Part shown: positions 16,340 to 23,370 of the stretch, one piece after another
Numbering within the stretch: position 1 is the first letter of the stretch
Layout: every line of letters starts with the position of its first letter
NCBI GenBank assembly: GCA_023397675.1
Contig: JAEWTV010000127.1
Coordinates: forward strand, 1-34,657
Direction: 5' to 3'
Source: Bacillota bacterium
GTDB taxonomy: Bacteria > Bacillota > Clostridia > Acetivibrionales > JANLFN01
DNA: 34,657 nt
Translations under genes and position numbers: made by a program
Notes under the pieces: generated by a model
Seen by the model: the letters and a program-made list of their open reading frames with translations, nothing else
What the model was told of the DNA's origin: nothing
The model's database searches: none

Positions 16340-17122
16340 ATGCCAAAGGTTTTGAAGGAAGAAATAAAGGAATTGAAGCAACTTGCTCCCGGTATTTATC
16401 TTATGACTGTTTATAGTCCATATGTAGCTGAAAATGCGCAGCCGGGGCAGTTCGTTAATATTAAATGCTGTGAAGGTTTAAATGCTCTCTTAAGAAGACC
16501 TATAAGTATTTGTAATGTGGACAGGCAGGCAAAAACTTTTGATATTGTATTCCAGGTAAAAGGAACCGGTACGGAGTTTTTATGCCAAAAGAAACCTGGT
16601 GAAACAGTTGATTTTATAGGTCCGCTTGGAAAACCCTTTGAACTTTCGGACAAATATAAAAGTATCGCAGTAACAGGTGGCGGAATAGGAATTTTTCCAC
16701 TGTTGTTCCTGCTTAAGGAAAGTAAGGCTCAGAGCAAATCAGCTTTTTTGGGCTTCAGAAGCAGGGATTTTGTTGTACTTGAAGATAGTTTCAAAGCTGC
16801 AGCAGACAGGCTTTACATAGCAACTGATGATGGAAGCTATGGAGAAAAAGGTCTTGTTACAATCCCACTCGAAAAGAGCCTGCAGGAAAAATCCTTTGAT
16901 ATTATTTACACCTGTGGCCCTACCCCTATGATCAGGAAGGTTTCTGAAATTGCCGCTTCCAACAGCATCAAATGTCAGGTTTCACTTGAACAGAGAATGG
17001 GCTGCGGTATCGGTGCATGCCTTGTATGTGCCTGCAAAACAAAATATGGCGATGAGTGGGAATACAGCCATGTTTGCAAGGACGGCCCAGTTTTCTGGAG
17101 CGATGAAGTTATTTTTGATTAA
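16340..17122 (+). CDS. pyrK: Dihydroorotate dehydrogenase B electron transfer subunit
   Basis: FAD and 2Fe-2S subunit that passes electrons from the PyrD flavin to NAD+. The N-terminal half holds the FAD-binding RRPISICNVD, then the NAD-binding GGGIGIFPLLFL and TCGPTPMIR. The C-terminus has the iron-sulfur cysteines in MGCGIGACLVCAC and SHVCKDGPVF. ATG 16340 is 5 bases after AAGGAGG; ATG 16337 and GTG 16313 (inside carB) are alternatives. Length about 260 is normal. Together with the type 1B pyrD next to it, this shows NAD-linked rather than quinone-linked dihydroorotate oxidation, fitting an anaerobe. Confidence 0.96.
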   Translation: MPKVLKEEIKELKQLAPGIYLMTVYSPYVAENAQPGQFVNIKCCEGLNALLRRPISICNVDRQAKTFDIVFQVKGTGTEFLCQKKPGETVDFIGPLGKPFELSDKYKSIAVTGGGIGIFPLLFLLKESKAQSKSAFLGFRSRDFVVLEDSFKAAADRLYIATDDGSYGEKGLVTIPLEKSLQEKSFDIIYTCGPTPMIRKVSEIAASNSIKCQVSLEQRMGCGIGACLVCACKTKYGDEWEYSHVCKDGPVFWSDEVIFD

Positions 17123-17135
17123 TTAGGAGATTAGT

Positions 17136-18056
17136 ATGAGTAATATAAATACACAGGTCAATATTGCCGGTTTAAAGCTAAAGAATCCTGTAATAGCTGC
17201 ATCCGGCAGCTTTGGCTTTGGCAGGGAATACTCTGAATATTTGGATTTGAATAAGCTCGGCGGAATATCTGTCAAAGGGCTTACACTAAAGCCGAGACCG
17301 GGAAACAAGCCTCCAAGAATTGCAGAAACACCTGCTGGAATTCTTAACAGTGTTGGACTTCAAAATCCTGGAGTTGACTATTTTATAAAAAATGAAATAC
17401 CCTTTTTAAGAAAATACGACACTGCGATAATTGCAAATATCGCGGGAAATTCAATTGAAGACTACTGCAGCATGGCTGAAATACTTTCAGAAGCTGATAT
17501 AGATGCAATTGAACTTAATGTGTCCTGCCCGAATGTAAAGGAAGGCTGTGTACTTTTCGGTGTTTCACCCCAAGGGATTTCCATGGTAACCTCAGAGGTC
17601 AGGAAATACTGTAAAAAACCGCTTATTGTAAAGCTTACTCCCAATGTAAGGAGCATATCAGAGGTTGCGATAGCTGCCGAAAGCAGCGGTGCGGATGCGG
17701 TTTCACTTATTAACACCGTTTTGGGTATGGCAATTGATATAAATACAAAAAGGCCTATACTGGCAAACAATGTAGGAGGACTTTCGGGACCAGCTATAAA
17801 GCCTATTGCTGTAAGAATGGTTTATGAAACGTCAGAGGTTGTAAAGATACCTATTATAGGTATGGGCGGTATTTCAACCGGGGATGATGCAGTGGAATTC
17901 ATGCTTGCCGGTGCATCGGCAGTTATGGTGGGAACAGCAAATTTTGTGAACCCGACGGCGTGTGCAGATATAGCGGAGGGAATAGAAAGCTACCTTATTA
18001 GGAATAAATATGATAGTATATATGATGTGATTGGGAAGGTTCAGCTTAATTCGTAA
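17136..18056 (+). CDS. pyrD: Dihydroorotate dehydrogenase B catalytic subunit (type 1B)
   Basis: FMN enzyme that oxidises dihydroorotate to orotate. The active-site cysteine is in LNVSCPNVKEG, the FMN-phosphate region in GMGGISTGDDAVEFMLAGASAVMVGTA, and the N-terminus has the GxK-type NPVIAASGSFG. The 306-residue length fits type 1B, which needs PyrK (immediately upstream, 13-base gap). It is the last recognised gene of the operon; no intrinsic terminator is obvious directly after it, but a long palindrome begins about 115 bases on. Confidence 0.97.
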   Translation: MSNINTQVNIAGLKLKNPVIAASGSFGFGREYSEYLDLNKLGGISVKGLTLKPRPGNKPPRIAETPAGILNSVGLQNPGVDYFIKNEIPFLRKYDTAIIANIAGNSIEDYCSMAEILSEADIDAIELNVSCPNVKEGCVLFGVSPQGISMVTSEVRKYCKKPLIVKLTPNVRSISEVAIAAESSGADAVSLINTVLGMAIDINTKRPILANNVGGLSGPAIKPIAVRMVYETSEVVKIPIIGMGGISTGDDAVEFMLAGASAVMVGTANFVNPTACADIAEGIESYLIRNKYDSIYDVIGKVQLNS

Positions 18057-18170
18057 GGGTTAATTGCCGGTTTTATTGTGTTTAAGAGCTGGATATTAAG
18101 GTGTTAGACGCTTCAGGTTAGTAATTTTGCGAATGAACTAGTGTTATAGGTTTTATAAATAAATAACTTA

Positions 18171-18378
18171 TACAGGTTATTAATTTTATCAAGAACGGAT
18201 GTTCCGCGTTTGTGAGCCTGTAAATTCAGTTCGGGCAAATTCAAACTCGCTTAATGATAATTGAATATAATTTTAAGGAAATCATTAAGCTCAAACAGTG
18301 AATTTGCTGATCCTCACTCAGATTAACAGGCTCTGCAAATCACTCACATATGTTCTTTTATAAAATTAATAACCTGTA
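18171..18378. repeat. Long imperfect inverted repeat between pyrD and the histidine phosphatase gene
   Basis: The 371-base gap (18057-18427) has no gene; 18057-18170 shows nothing recognisable. From 18171 there is a nested palindrome: an 18-bp perfect outer arm (18172-18189 with 18360-18377), GAGCCTGT (18214-18221) with ACAGGCTC (18326-18333), GCAAATTCA (18235-18243) with TGAATTTGC (18299-18307), and GCTTAATGAT (18249-18258) with ATCATTAAGC (18281-18290), around a 22-base loop. It looks like a MITE-type element or a structured RNA; no transposase is present. Confidence 0.8.
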
Positions 18379-18427
18379 AAAAATAATAGTATGAAAATAA
18401 ATAATCTTGAACTAAGCAGGTGAAGTG

Positions 18428-19108
18428 ATGAAAACAAGGCTTATATTTGTCAGACATGCTGAGGCTGAAGGAAACCTGATACGCGAGTTTCACGGTTTTA
18501 CCGACGGTGATATAACTGAAAAAGGACACAAACAGGCAAAAAAGGCAGCCGAAAGCCTTAAGGATACACCTATTGATATTATATATTCAAGCAGTCTGAA
18601 ACGTACATTGCAGACTGCACAATATATTGCAGATTTAAAAAACCTGCCTATTATAAGAACTGATAAGCTTAAAGAAATCAATGGTGGTGACTGGGAACGC
18701 CAGACATGGGAGGCTCTTCCCGAAAAATGGCCTGAAGAATATGAAACATGGGAGAAAAGGCCTCACCTTCATCAGATGCCTAACGGCGAATCAATGGTTG
18801 AATTCCAGAAGCGTCTTATTGAAGAGGTTGAACATATAATAGCACAAAACAAAGGTAAAAATATTTGCATAGTAACACACGGAACTGCACTTAGAACTCT
18901 GATGTGTTACTTTATGGCATGTTCGCTTGAAGAAATGATAAATACGCCATGGTATGATAACACTGCTATAACCATAATGGATTATGAAGACGGAAAATTT
19001 GATATCATTAAGGCAGGAGATTCATCACATCTTGGAAAAGAATTAAGCACTCTTGAAAACCAGGAGTGGTGGGAAGAATACATGAAAAACTTTAGAAACA
19101 GAAAGTAA
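18428..19108 (+). CDS. Histidine phosphatase superfamily protein (phosphoglycerate mutase-like)
   Basis: Acts through a phosphohistidine. The catalytic RHAEAEGN block lies at residues 9-16 (Arg-His-Ala in place of the more frequent Arg-His-Gly), SSLKRTLQTAQYI provides the second arginine, GGDWE and NGESMVEFQKR are in the middle, and the second catalytic His is in IVTHGTALR. The 226-residue length fits the GpmB/CobC/broad-specificity phosphatase group, not the larger cofactor-dependent glycolytic mutase. The substrate cannot be told. ATG 18428 is chosen over GTG 18425 because AGGTGAAG is better spaced. The next gene follows after 15 bases, so the two form an operon. Confidence 0.88.
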   Translation: MKTRLIFVRHAEAEGNLIREFHGFTDGDITEKGHKQAKKAAESLKDTPIDIIYSSSLKRTLQTAQYIADLKNLPIIRTDKLKEINGGDWERQTWEALPEKWPEEYETWEKRPHLHQMPNGESMVEFQKRLIEEVEHIIAQNKGKNICIVTHGTALRTLMCYFMACSLEEMINTPWYDNTAITIMDYEDGKFDIIKAGDSSHLGKELSTLENQEWWEEYMKNFRNRK

Positions 19109-19123
19109 CGGGGGTTAGTTATT

Positions 19124-19981
19124 ATGTCCAGAGAAGAAAAACTTGTATCGTGGCTTTTTAAGACCGAAGCAGTCAGAGTATGCCCTGAAAACAAACCATT
19201 TTGGTATACTTCCGGAACTATTGGACCTTATTACATTAATACACATTTTTTATACGGAAATGAAAAAAAAGCAGTTGAATTGCTTAGAATAATAGATTTT
19301 GAAAAGGATAACATTTCGGAGTTTCCGTATGTTTTGTCAAAGCTGTTAAGGTACAATTATGAAAATGATGAGATATACAAAGGTCTTATCAATGAGATGG
19401 TTGCCTTCATTTCAGAGAAAATAAAACCTGAGGAAATAGATTATATTTCAGGCGGTGAGAGGCGTGACTGGTTTTTCTCACCAATTATTGCCGAGCTATT
19501 GAATAAACCGCATATATTCCTTTATAAAAATAACAAGGCTTATCTGTCAGACATGGGAGAAGTTAACGAAGTAACAGATATAAAAGGTAAGAAAGTTCTC
19601 CACATTGCAGACCTTATAACCGAAGCATCAAGCTATGAACGTAATTGGATTCCTGCTATTGAAGCTCTCGGTGGAAAAATACTCTGGAGTGTTGTGGTGG
19701 TTGACAGGAAGCAGGGCGGAGGTGAACTTCTTAAATCAAAGAATGTTGAATCGTACGCAATGATTTCAGTTGATAAGAGCTTGTTTGACCAAGCGTTAGC
19801 ATCAGGACATATAAGCAATACGCAGTATTCAATGATATTAAAGTTTACAGACAATCCTAAGGAGTCCATGAGAAGTTTCCTTAAGGAGCATCCTGAATTC
19901 CTTGAGAATGCACTTAATTCAGATGCCAAAACTGCCGAAAGGGCAAAGCTGTGTATTGATAAAAACTTGTACGATCTATAG
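19124..19981 (+). CDS. Orotate phosphoribosyltransferase-like protein (divergent type I PRTase)
   Basis: Likely performs or once performed orotate + PRPP to OMP. Support: WYTSGTIGPYYINT near the N-terminus, ISGGERRDWFFSPIIAELL followed by PHIFLYKN in the middle (the substrate-loop region of PyrE proteins), a PRPP-site-like VLHIADLITEASS, and VVVVDRKQGGGELL. The PRPP loop departs from the usual pattern (D/E)DVITTGGS: the first acidic residue is Ala, and the T-G-G part reads E-A-S. At 285 residues it is longer than the usual PyrE of about 200-215, with extra sequence at residues 50-90 and at the C-terminus. It is the only pyrE candidate in the window and lies 1.1 kb after pyrD. Role assigned by context and partial motifs. 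Confidence 0.65.
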   Translation: MSREEKLVSWLFKTEAVRVCPENKPFWYTSGTIGPYYINTHFLYGNEKKAVELLRIIDFEKDNISEFPYVLSKLLRYNYENDEIYKGLINEMVAFISEKIKPEEIDYISGGERRDWFFSPIIAELLNKPHIFLYKNNKAYLSDMGEVNEVTDIKGKKVLHIADLITEASSYERNWIPAIEALGGKILWSVVVVDRKQGGGELLKSKNVESYAMISVDKSLFDQALASGHISNTQYSMILKFTDNPKESMRSFLKEHPEFLENALNSDAKTAERAKLCIDKNLYDL

Positions 19982-20063
19982 TTGAATTAAAATCATTTAT
20001 CATTCCATCATGGCCGGCATTAAGGACATGATGCATATTAAGTATTTAATTCAACTTATATAT
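19981..20063. repeat. Small palindromic element after the PRTase-like gene
   Basis: GTTGAATTAAA (19981-19991) and TTTAATTCAAC (20045-20055) form a perfect 11-bp inverted repeat, with an inner CATCAT / ATGATG pair. The right arm lies within a 28-base stretch (20036-20063) that recurs at 25802-25829 with one mismatch. It begins on the last base of the preceding stop codon. Confidence 0.6.
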
Positions 20064-20096
20064 CTAAATTAATATAAATTAACTCATTTTAGCCAT

Positions 20097-20127
20097 AGCC
20101 GGAAATTAATATTCCGGCTTATTTTTT
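20097..20127 (+). terminator. Intrinsic terminator after the PRTase-like gene
   Basis: AGCCGGAA pairs with TTCCGGCT around a short AT loop, followed by TATTTTTTAA. The T-run is on the plus strand, so it mainly ends the plus-strand transcript; it also abuts the 3' end of the convergent minus-strand gene. Confidence 0.8.
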
Positions 20128-20338
20128 AATGGTGGCAACAGCCGTTACACCTGTGGACATTTGGACATTCAGAATTTTCTTTTCTTGACTGAATTATATT
20201 TACACTCTTAAAAACAGTTTCAAGCTCGTTGCAGTCGCACTTGGGGCATTTAATAGTTTTATTGTCTCTGTCGCTCATTTTGGCCATGATATTGAATTCT
20301 TCCCCGCAATGGGTACAGCGTAAGTCATAAAAAGGCAT
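20126..20338 (-). CDS. FmdB-family zinc ribbon protein
   Basis: A 70-residue protein starting MPFYDLRCTHCGEEF, with CxxC at residues 8-11 and CPKC at 31-34, the zinc ribbon of the FmdB/CxxC_CxxC_SSSS family. A second cluster of cysteines and histidines ends the protein (CPNVHRCNGCCHH) and is unusual for the family, suggesting an additional metal site. It is the only minus-strand gene here. The start is preceded by GGAGG and an extended -10. Function is not known; FmdB was named for a putative regulator of formamidase genes, which does not carry over. Confidence 0.85.
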   Translation of the reverse strand: MPFYDLRCTHCGEEFNIMAKMSDRDNKTIKCPKCDCNELETVFKSVNIIQSRKENSECPNVHRCNGCCHH

Positions 20339-20367
20339 GAATCAAACCTCCGAAAGCTTTTTTATAG

Positions 20368-20376
20368 ATTATACCA
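20368..20376 (-). promoter_or_regulatory. Extended -10 of the zinc ribbon gene
   Basis: On the minus strand the sequence reads TGGTATAAT about 30 bases before the ATG. The -35 region falls in a TGTACAATTTACAG repeat remnant, which provides a TTGTAA-like hexamer. Confidence 0.55.
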
Positions 20377-20383
20377 CAAAATA

Positions 20384-20420
20384 GTTTGCAGTTTACAATG
20401 TACAATTTACAGTTAAAAAG
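20384..20420. repeat. Short remnant of the TGTACAATTTACAG repeat family
   Basis: One forward word TGTACAATTTACAG at 20399, preceded by a CAGTTTACA word and followed by the TTAAAAAGCAAAAAG tail seen in the larger blocks. It is followed by ATTGATAATTGAGAG-type repeats up to about 20470. It lies between the divergent zinc ribbon and response regulator genes. Confidence 0.7.
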
Positions 20421-20541
20421 CAAAAAGTATAAATACAATTGATAATTGAGAGTGAAAATTGAGAATTACATAAATAAAGAAAATGAAAATTATGATAAAA
20501 TATAGGTAAGTTATGCTGATTTGTTGATAAAGGGGGATTAT

Positions 20542-21225
20542 ATGCGCTACGACTGTCTTATAGTAGATGATGAAACTGCTTTAGCTGAAAGCACTTCTGA
20601 ATATTTCAACCTGTTTGATGTCAAAACAACTTTTCTCACAGATACCATCAGTTGCTTGGATTTTTTAAAGGATAACACAGTACAGATTATCCTTCTTGAT
20701 ATAAATTTTGAAAACTCCTCAGGATTTGATCTATGTAAAAAACTTAGGACCTTTACAGAAGTACCTATTTTGTTTATAAGTGCACGTTCCAGTGATGATG
20801 ATAAGCTTATAGCTCTAAATATTGGTGGTGATGATTATATTCAGAAGCCATATTCCCTTAGTGTGCTGCTTGCAAAGGTAAAAGCGGTATTGAAACGATA
20901 CGGTAATGCTGACACTAAAGGTGAGAGTTATACATGTAACGGTTTGAACATAGATTTCAACAATTCAAGAGTGATCTATAACGGCACAGAAGTGAGCCTT
21001 AAGGCAATGGAGTACAAGCTTTTATGTTATCTGGTCCAAAACCGCGGCAGAATTGTCCCCAAAGAAGAGCTTTTTGAAAAGGTTTGGGGAGATACAATAA
21101 CCGGTGATGGCACATTAAATGTACACATAAGACATCTTCGTGAAAAAATCGAAGCTGATGCAAACGATCCCAAACTTATAAAGACTATCTGGGGCAGAGG
21201 ATATCTGTTCGAGGAGATAAAATAA
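20542..21225 (+). CDS. OmpR/PhoB-family response regulator
   Basis: Transcription factor of a two-component system. The receiver domain has the acidic pair VDDE, phosphoacceptor Asp53 in LLDINFE, the Ser of LFISARS and the Lys of YIQKPYS. The C-terminal winged helix (about 130-225) has VSLKAMEYKLLCYLVQNRGRIV and the recognition-helix region TLNVHIRHLREKI. ATG 20542 lies 5 bases after AGGGGG; the TTG at 20521 lacks a ribosome site. Its stop overlaps the start of the kinase gene (TAATG), so the two are translationally coupled. Three direct repeats in front of the ABC genes are its likely target. Confidence 0.95.
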   Translation: MRYDCLIVDDETALAESTSEYFNLFDVKTTFLTDTISCLDFLKDNTVQIILLDINFENSSGFDLCKKLRTFTEVPILFISARSSDDDKLIALNIGGDDYIQKPYSLSVLLAKVKAVLKRYGNADTKGESYTCNGLNIDFNNSRVIYNGTEVSLKAMEYKLLCYLVQNRGRIVPKEELFEKVWGDTITGDGTLNVHIRHLREKIEADANDPKLIKTIWGRGYLFEEIK

Positions 21226-22499
21226 TGAAGCTCTGGCGTATTACTACTATACTCGCTTTACTTATGTCATTATCATTAATACTCATGCTTGTCATTACAG
21301 ACAATGTCTCAAGCACACAGCTTGACTCCGTTGCGGTCAATGATATAGTTAAAAACTGTGAAGCTAACTGGGACAGCTTACTTAAAGGTGATATTTCAGG
21401 TCTTAGAATCTTTGACAGAAACCTGGATTACTCTGTCGTAAATAATGACTTTAAGCTACTGTATTCAACCCGTAGGGATATATCAGCATCCATTAATGAT
21501 GCTGTTAAGCACAGGGATACCGTTGTTGATATAAGCTCAAAAGGCAACGTTGCAGGCAAAGTAATCATATATAATGATTCGGACAAGCAGCTTAAAAATG
21601 CAAAATCTTATCTTGTTATAGGAACTGTATTAATTTTTATATTACTTTTTATTATATTCATAGGTTATATGACATATCTCAGAAAGGCTTTAGTTCAACC
21701 CTTCAATAAATTAAAAAGCTTTGCACAGAGTATTGCAGGAGGAGATCTTGAAGTACCTTTGACTATGGACAGAAATAATCTTTTCGGAGCTTTTACTGAA
21801 AGCTTTGATATTATGAGGGAAGAATTGGCCAAATCTCGGGAAAATGAGCGAAAAGCCAATCAAAGCAAGAAAGAACTTGTTGCACAGCTCAGTCACGATA
21901 TAAAAACTCCTGTTGCATCAATTAAAGCTATATCTGAACTGATGCAGGTTAAAACAGCAGATGAAAAAGAAAAAATACAACTGGAAACAATAGGTGAAAA
22001 GGCTGATCAAATAGATCTTTTGATTAATAATATGTTTCAGGCAACGCTTGAAGAGCTGCAGGAACTTAAGGTAAACCCCATGGAGGAAGAAAGTACCCAG
22101 ATACCCGATCTCATTTCAAAAGCTGACTACAGAAAGCTTGTTAATATGGCCAGAATACCTGAGTGTATTGTTATGTTCGATAAAATAAGGCTTCAACAGG
22201 TGTTTGACAATATTATAAGCAATTCGTACAAATATGCTACAACACAAATAGATATAGCTTCGCACATTGATGGGAATCACTTGGTAATAACCTTCAGAGA
22301 TTATGGAAAAGGTGTTACTGACGATGAACTCCCTCTTGTGTTCAGCAAGTATTACAGGGGAACAAATGCCGTAAACAAGAGCGGTTCAGGGCTTGGGCTC
22401 TACATATCAAAATATTTTATGCAGCAAATGCAAGGAGAAATATGCAGCAATAACCTGCCAGACGGATTTGCTGTTACTGTTGAATTAAGGATTGCATAA
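21225..22499 (+). CDS. Sensor histidine kinase
   Basis: Membrane kinase partner of the regulator just upstream. Transmembrane helix 1 is at about residues 7-25, an extracellular sensor segment of about 100 residues follows, helix 2 is at about 128-151, then HAMP (QPFNKLKSFAQSIAGGDLEVPL). The H-box LSHDIKTPVASI contains phosphoacceptor His224; the ATPase domain has N-box DNIISNSYKYA, DYGKGV and GSGLGLYISK. With 424 residues and a real extracellular domain it is not a BceS-type intramembrane kinase, although it sits beside an ABC exporter. Signal unknown. Confidence 0.94.
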   Translation: MKLWRITTILALLMSLSLILMLVITDNVSSTQLDSVAVNDIVKNCEANWDSLLKGDISGLRIFDRNLDYSVVNNDFKLLYSTRRDISASINDAVKHRDTVVDISSKGNVAGKVIIYNDSDKQLKNAKSYLVIGTVLIFILLFIIFIGYMTYLRKALVQPFNKLKSFAQSIAGGDLEVPLTMDRNNLFGAFTESFDIMREELAKSRENERKANQSKKELVAQLSHDIKTPVASIKAISELMQVKTADEKEKIQLETIGEKADQIDLLINNMFQATLEELQELKVNPMEEESTQIPDLISKADYRKLVNMARIPECIVMFDKIRLQQVFDNIISNSYKYATTQIDIASHIDGNHLVITFRDYGKGVTDDELPLVFSKYYRGTNAVNKSGSGLGLYISKYFMQQMQGEICSNNLPDGFAVTVELRIA

Positions 22500-22504
22500 A
22501 AGAA

Positions 22505-22545
22505 TTAAGAAACTGTTAAGAAACAGGCAAAGATGGTTAAGGAAC
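22505..22545 (+). promoter_or_regulatory. Candidate response-regulator operator: three TTAAGRAAC direct repeats
   Basis: TTAAGAAAC at 22505 and 22516 and TTAAGGAAC at 22537 are spaced 11 and 21 bases start to start, close to one and two helical turns. OmpR-type regulators bind such direct repeats. They lie just upstream of the candidate -10 for the ABC genes, in the position of a class II activator. Confidence 0.6.
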
Positions 22546-22550
22546 CTGCA

Positions 22551-22559
22551 TGTTAGAAT
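22551..22559 (+). promoter_or_regulatory. Candidate extended -10 for the ABC exporter genes
   Basis: TGTTAGAAT with no good -35, as expected for an activator-dependent promoter. It overlaps the base of the terminator stem that follows. Confidence 0.5.
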
Positions 22560-22591
22560 AAGACTGTAACTAAACAGTCTTATTATTTTTT
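22557..22591 (+). terminator. Intrinsic terminator between the two-component genes and the ABC genes
   Basis: Perfect 11-bp stem AATAAGACTGT / ACAGTCTTATT with loop AACTAA and a T-run. It should stop readthrough from the kinase gene. A transcript starting about 7 bases after the -10 at 22554-22559 would lack most of the 5' arm and so would escape it. Confidence 0.85.
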
Positions 22592-22609
22592 GAAGAAGGA
22601 GATATTATT

Positions 22610-23368
22610 ATGTCAAATGTAATCATATCAACGAATAAACTTTGTAAAAGCTTTTCAAACGCAGGTTTGCAGCAACATGTATTAAAAAATCTTGATCTTA
22701 ATATTTATGAAGGTGATTATACAGTAATAATGGGCTCATCTGGAGCCGGCAAATCAACTCTCATGTATGCACTTTCGGGGATGGATAAACCGACACTTGG
22801 AAAGATTAATTTTGCAGGACAGAATATATCAGATTTATCAAATGACAAGCTTGCTGTATTAAGACGCAAGAACTTCGGCTTTGTTTTTCAACAGGTATAT
22901 TTGCTAGACAGTATGAGTGTTATGGATAATGTAATTGCTTCAGGCCTTCTTGTTAATAAAAACAAAAAAGAAATAGTTAATAGAGCTAAACAGCTGTTTT
23001 CACAGGTTGAACTTGATGAAACCATATGGAGAAAATTTCCTTCCCAGCTGTCTGGCGGTGAGGCGCAACGAGCAGGTATAGTAAGGGCGCTTATAAACAA
23101 TCCAAAGATTGTTTTTGCAGATGAGCCTACAGGTGCACTTAATTCAACCTACGGGAAAGCAGTTCTTGATGTATTGACCAAGGTAAATGAAAAAGGTCAA
23201 AGTATTGTAATGGTAACACATGACTTGAATTCTGCAAGACGCGGAAACCGTATTATTTACCTTAAGGACGGTGTCGTTTGCGGCGAATGTATTCTTGGAA
23301 AGTATATAAGCGGAGACAGGGAACGCCATGAAAAACTCCGTTCCTTCTTGGCAGAAATGGGGTGGTAA
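22610..23368 (+). CDS. ABC transporter ATP-binding protein (MacB/LolD type)
   Basis: Energises the permease encoded next. Walker A GSSGAGKST is at residues 42-50, the Q-loop in VFQQVYLL, signature LSGGEAQRAGIVRAL at 147-161, Walker B IVFADEPTGAL, and the switch His in MVTHDLNSA. The 252-residue size and EPTGALN sequence are typical of the MacB/LolD/BceA branch that pairs with FtsX-domain permeases. The 3' end runs to within 2 bases of the permease ATG. Probably controlled by the adjacent two-component system through the repeats at 22505-22545. Confidence 0.95.
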   Translation: MSNVIISTNKLCKSFSNAGLQQHVLKNLDLNIYEGDYTVIMGSSGAGKSTLMYALSGMDKPTLGKINFAGQNISDLSNDKLAVLRRKNFGFVFQQVYLLDSMSVMDNVIASGLLVNKNKKEIVNRAKQLFSQVELDETIWRKFPSQLSGGEAQRAGIVRALINNPKIVFADEPTGALNSTYGKAVLDVLTKVNEKGQSIVMVTHDLNSARRGNRIIYLKDGVVCGECILGKYISGDRERHEKLRSFLAEMGW

Positions 23369-23370
23369 GT

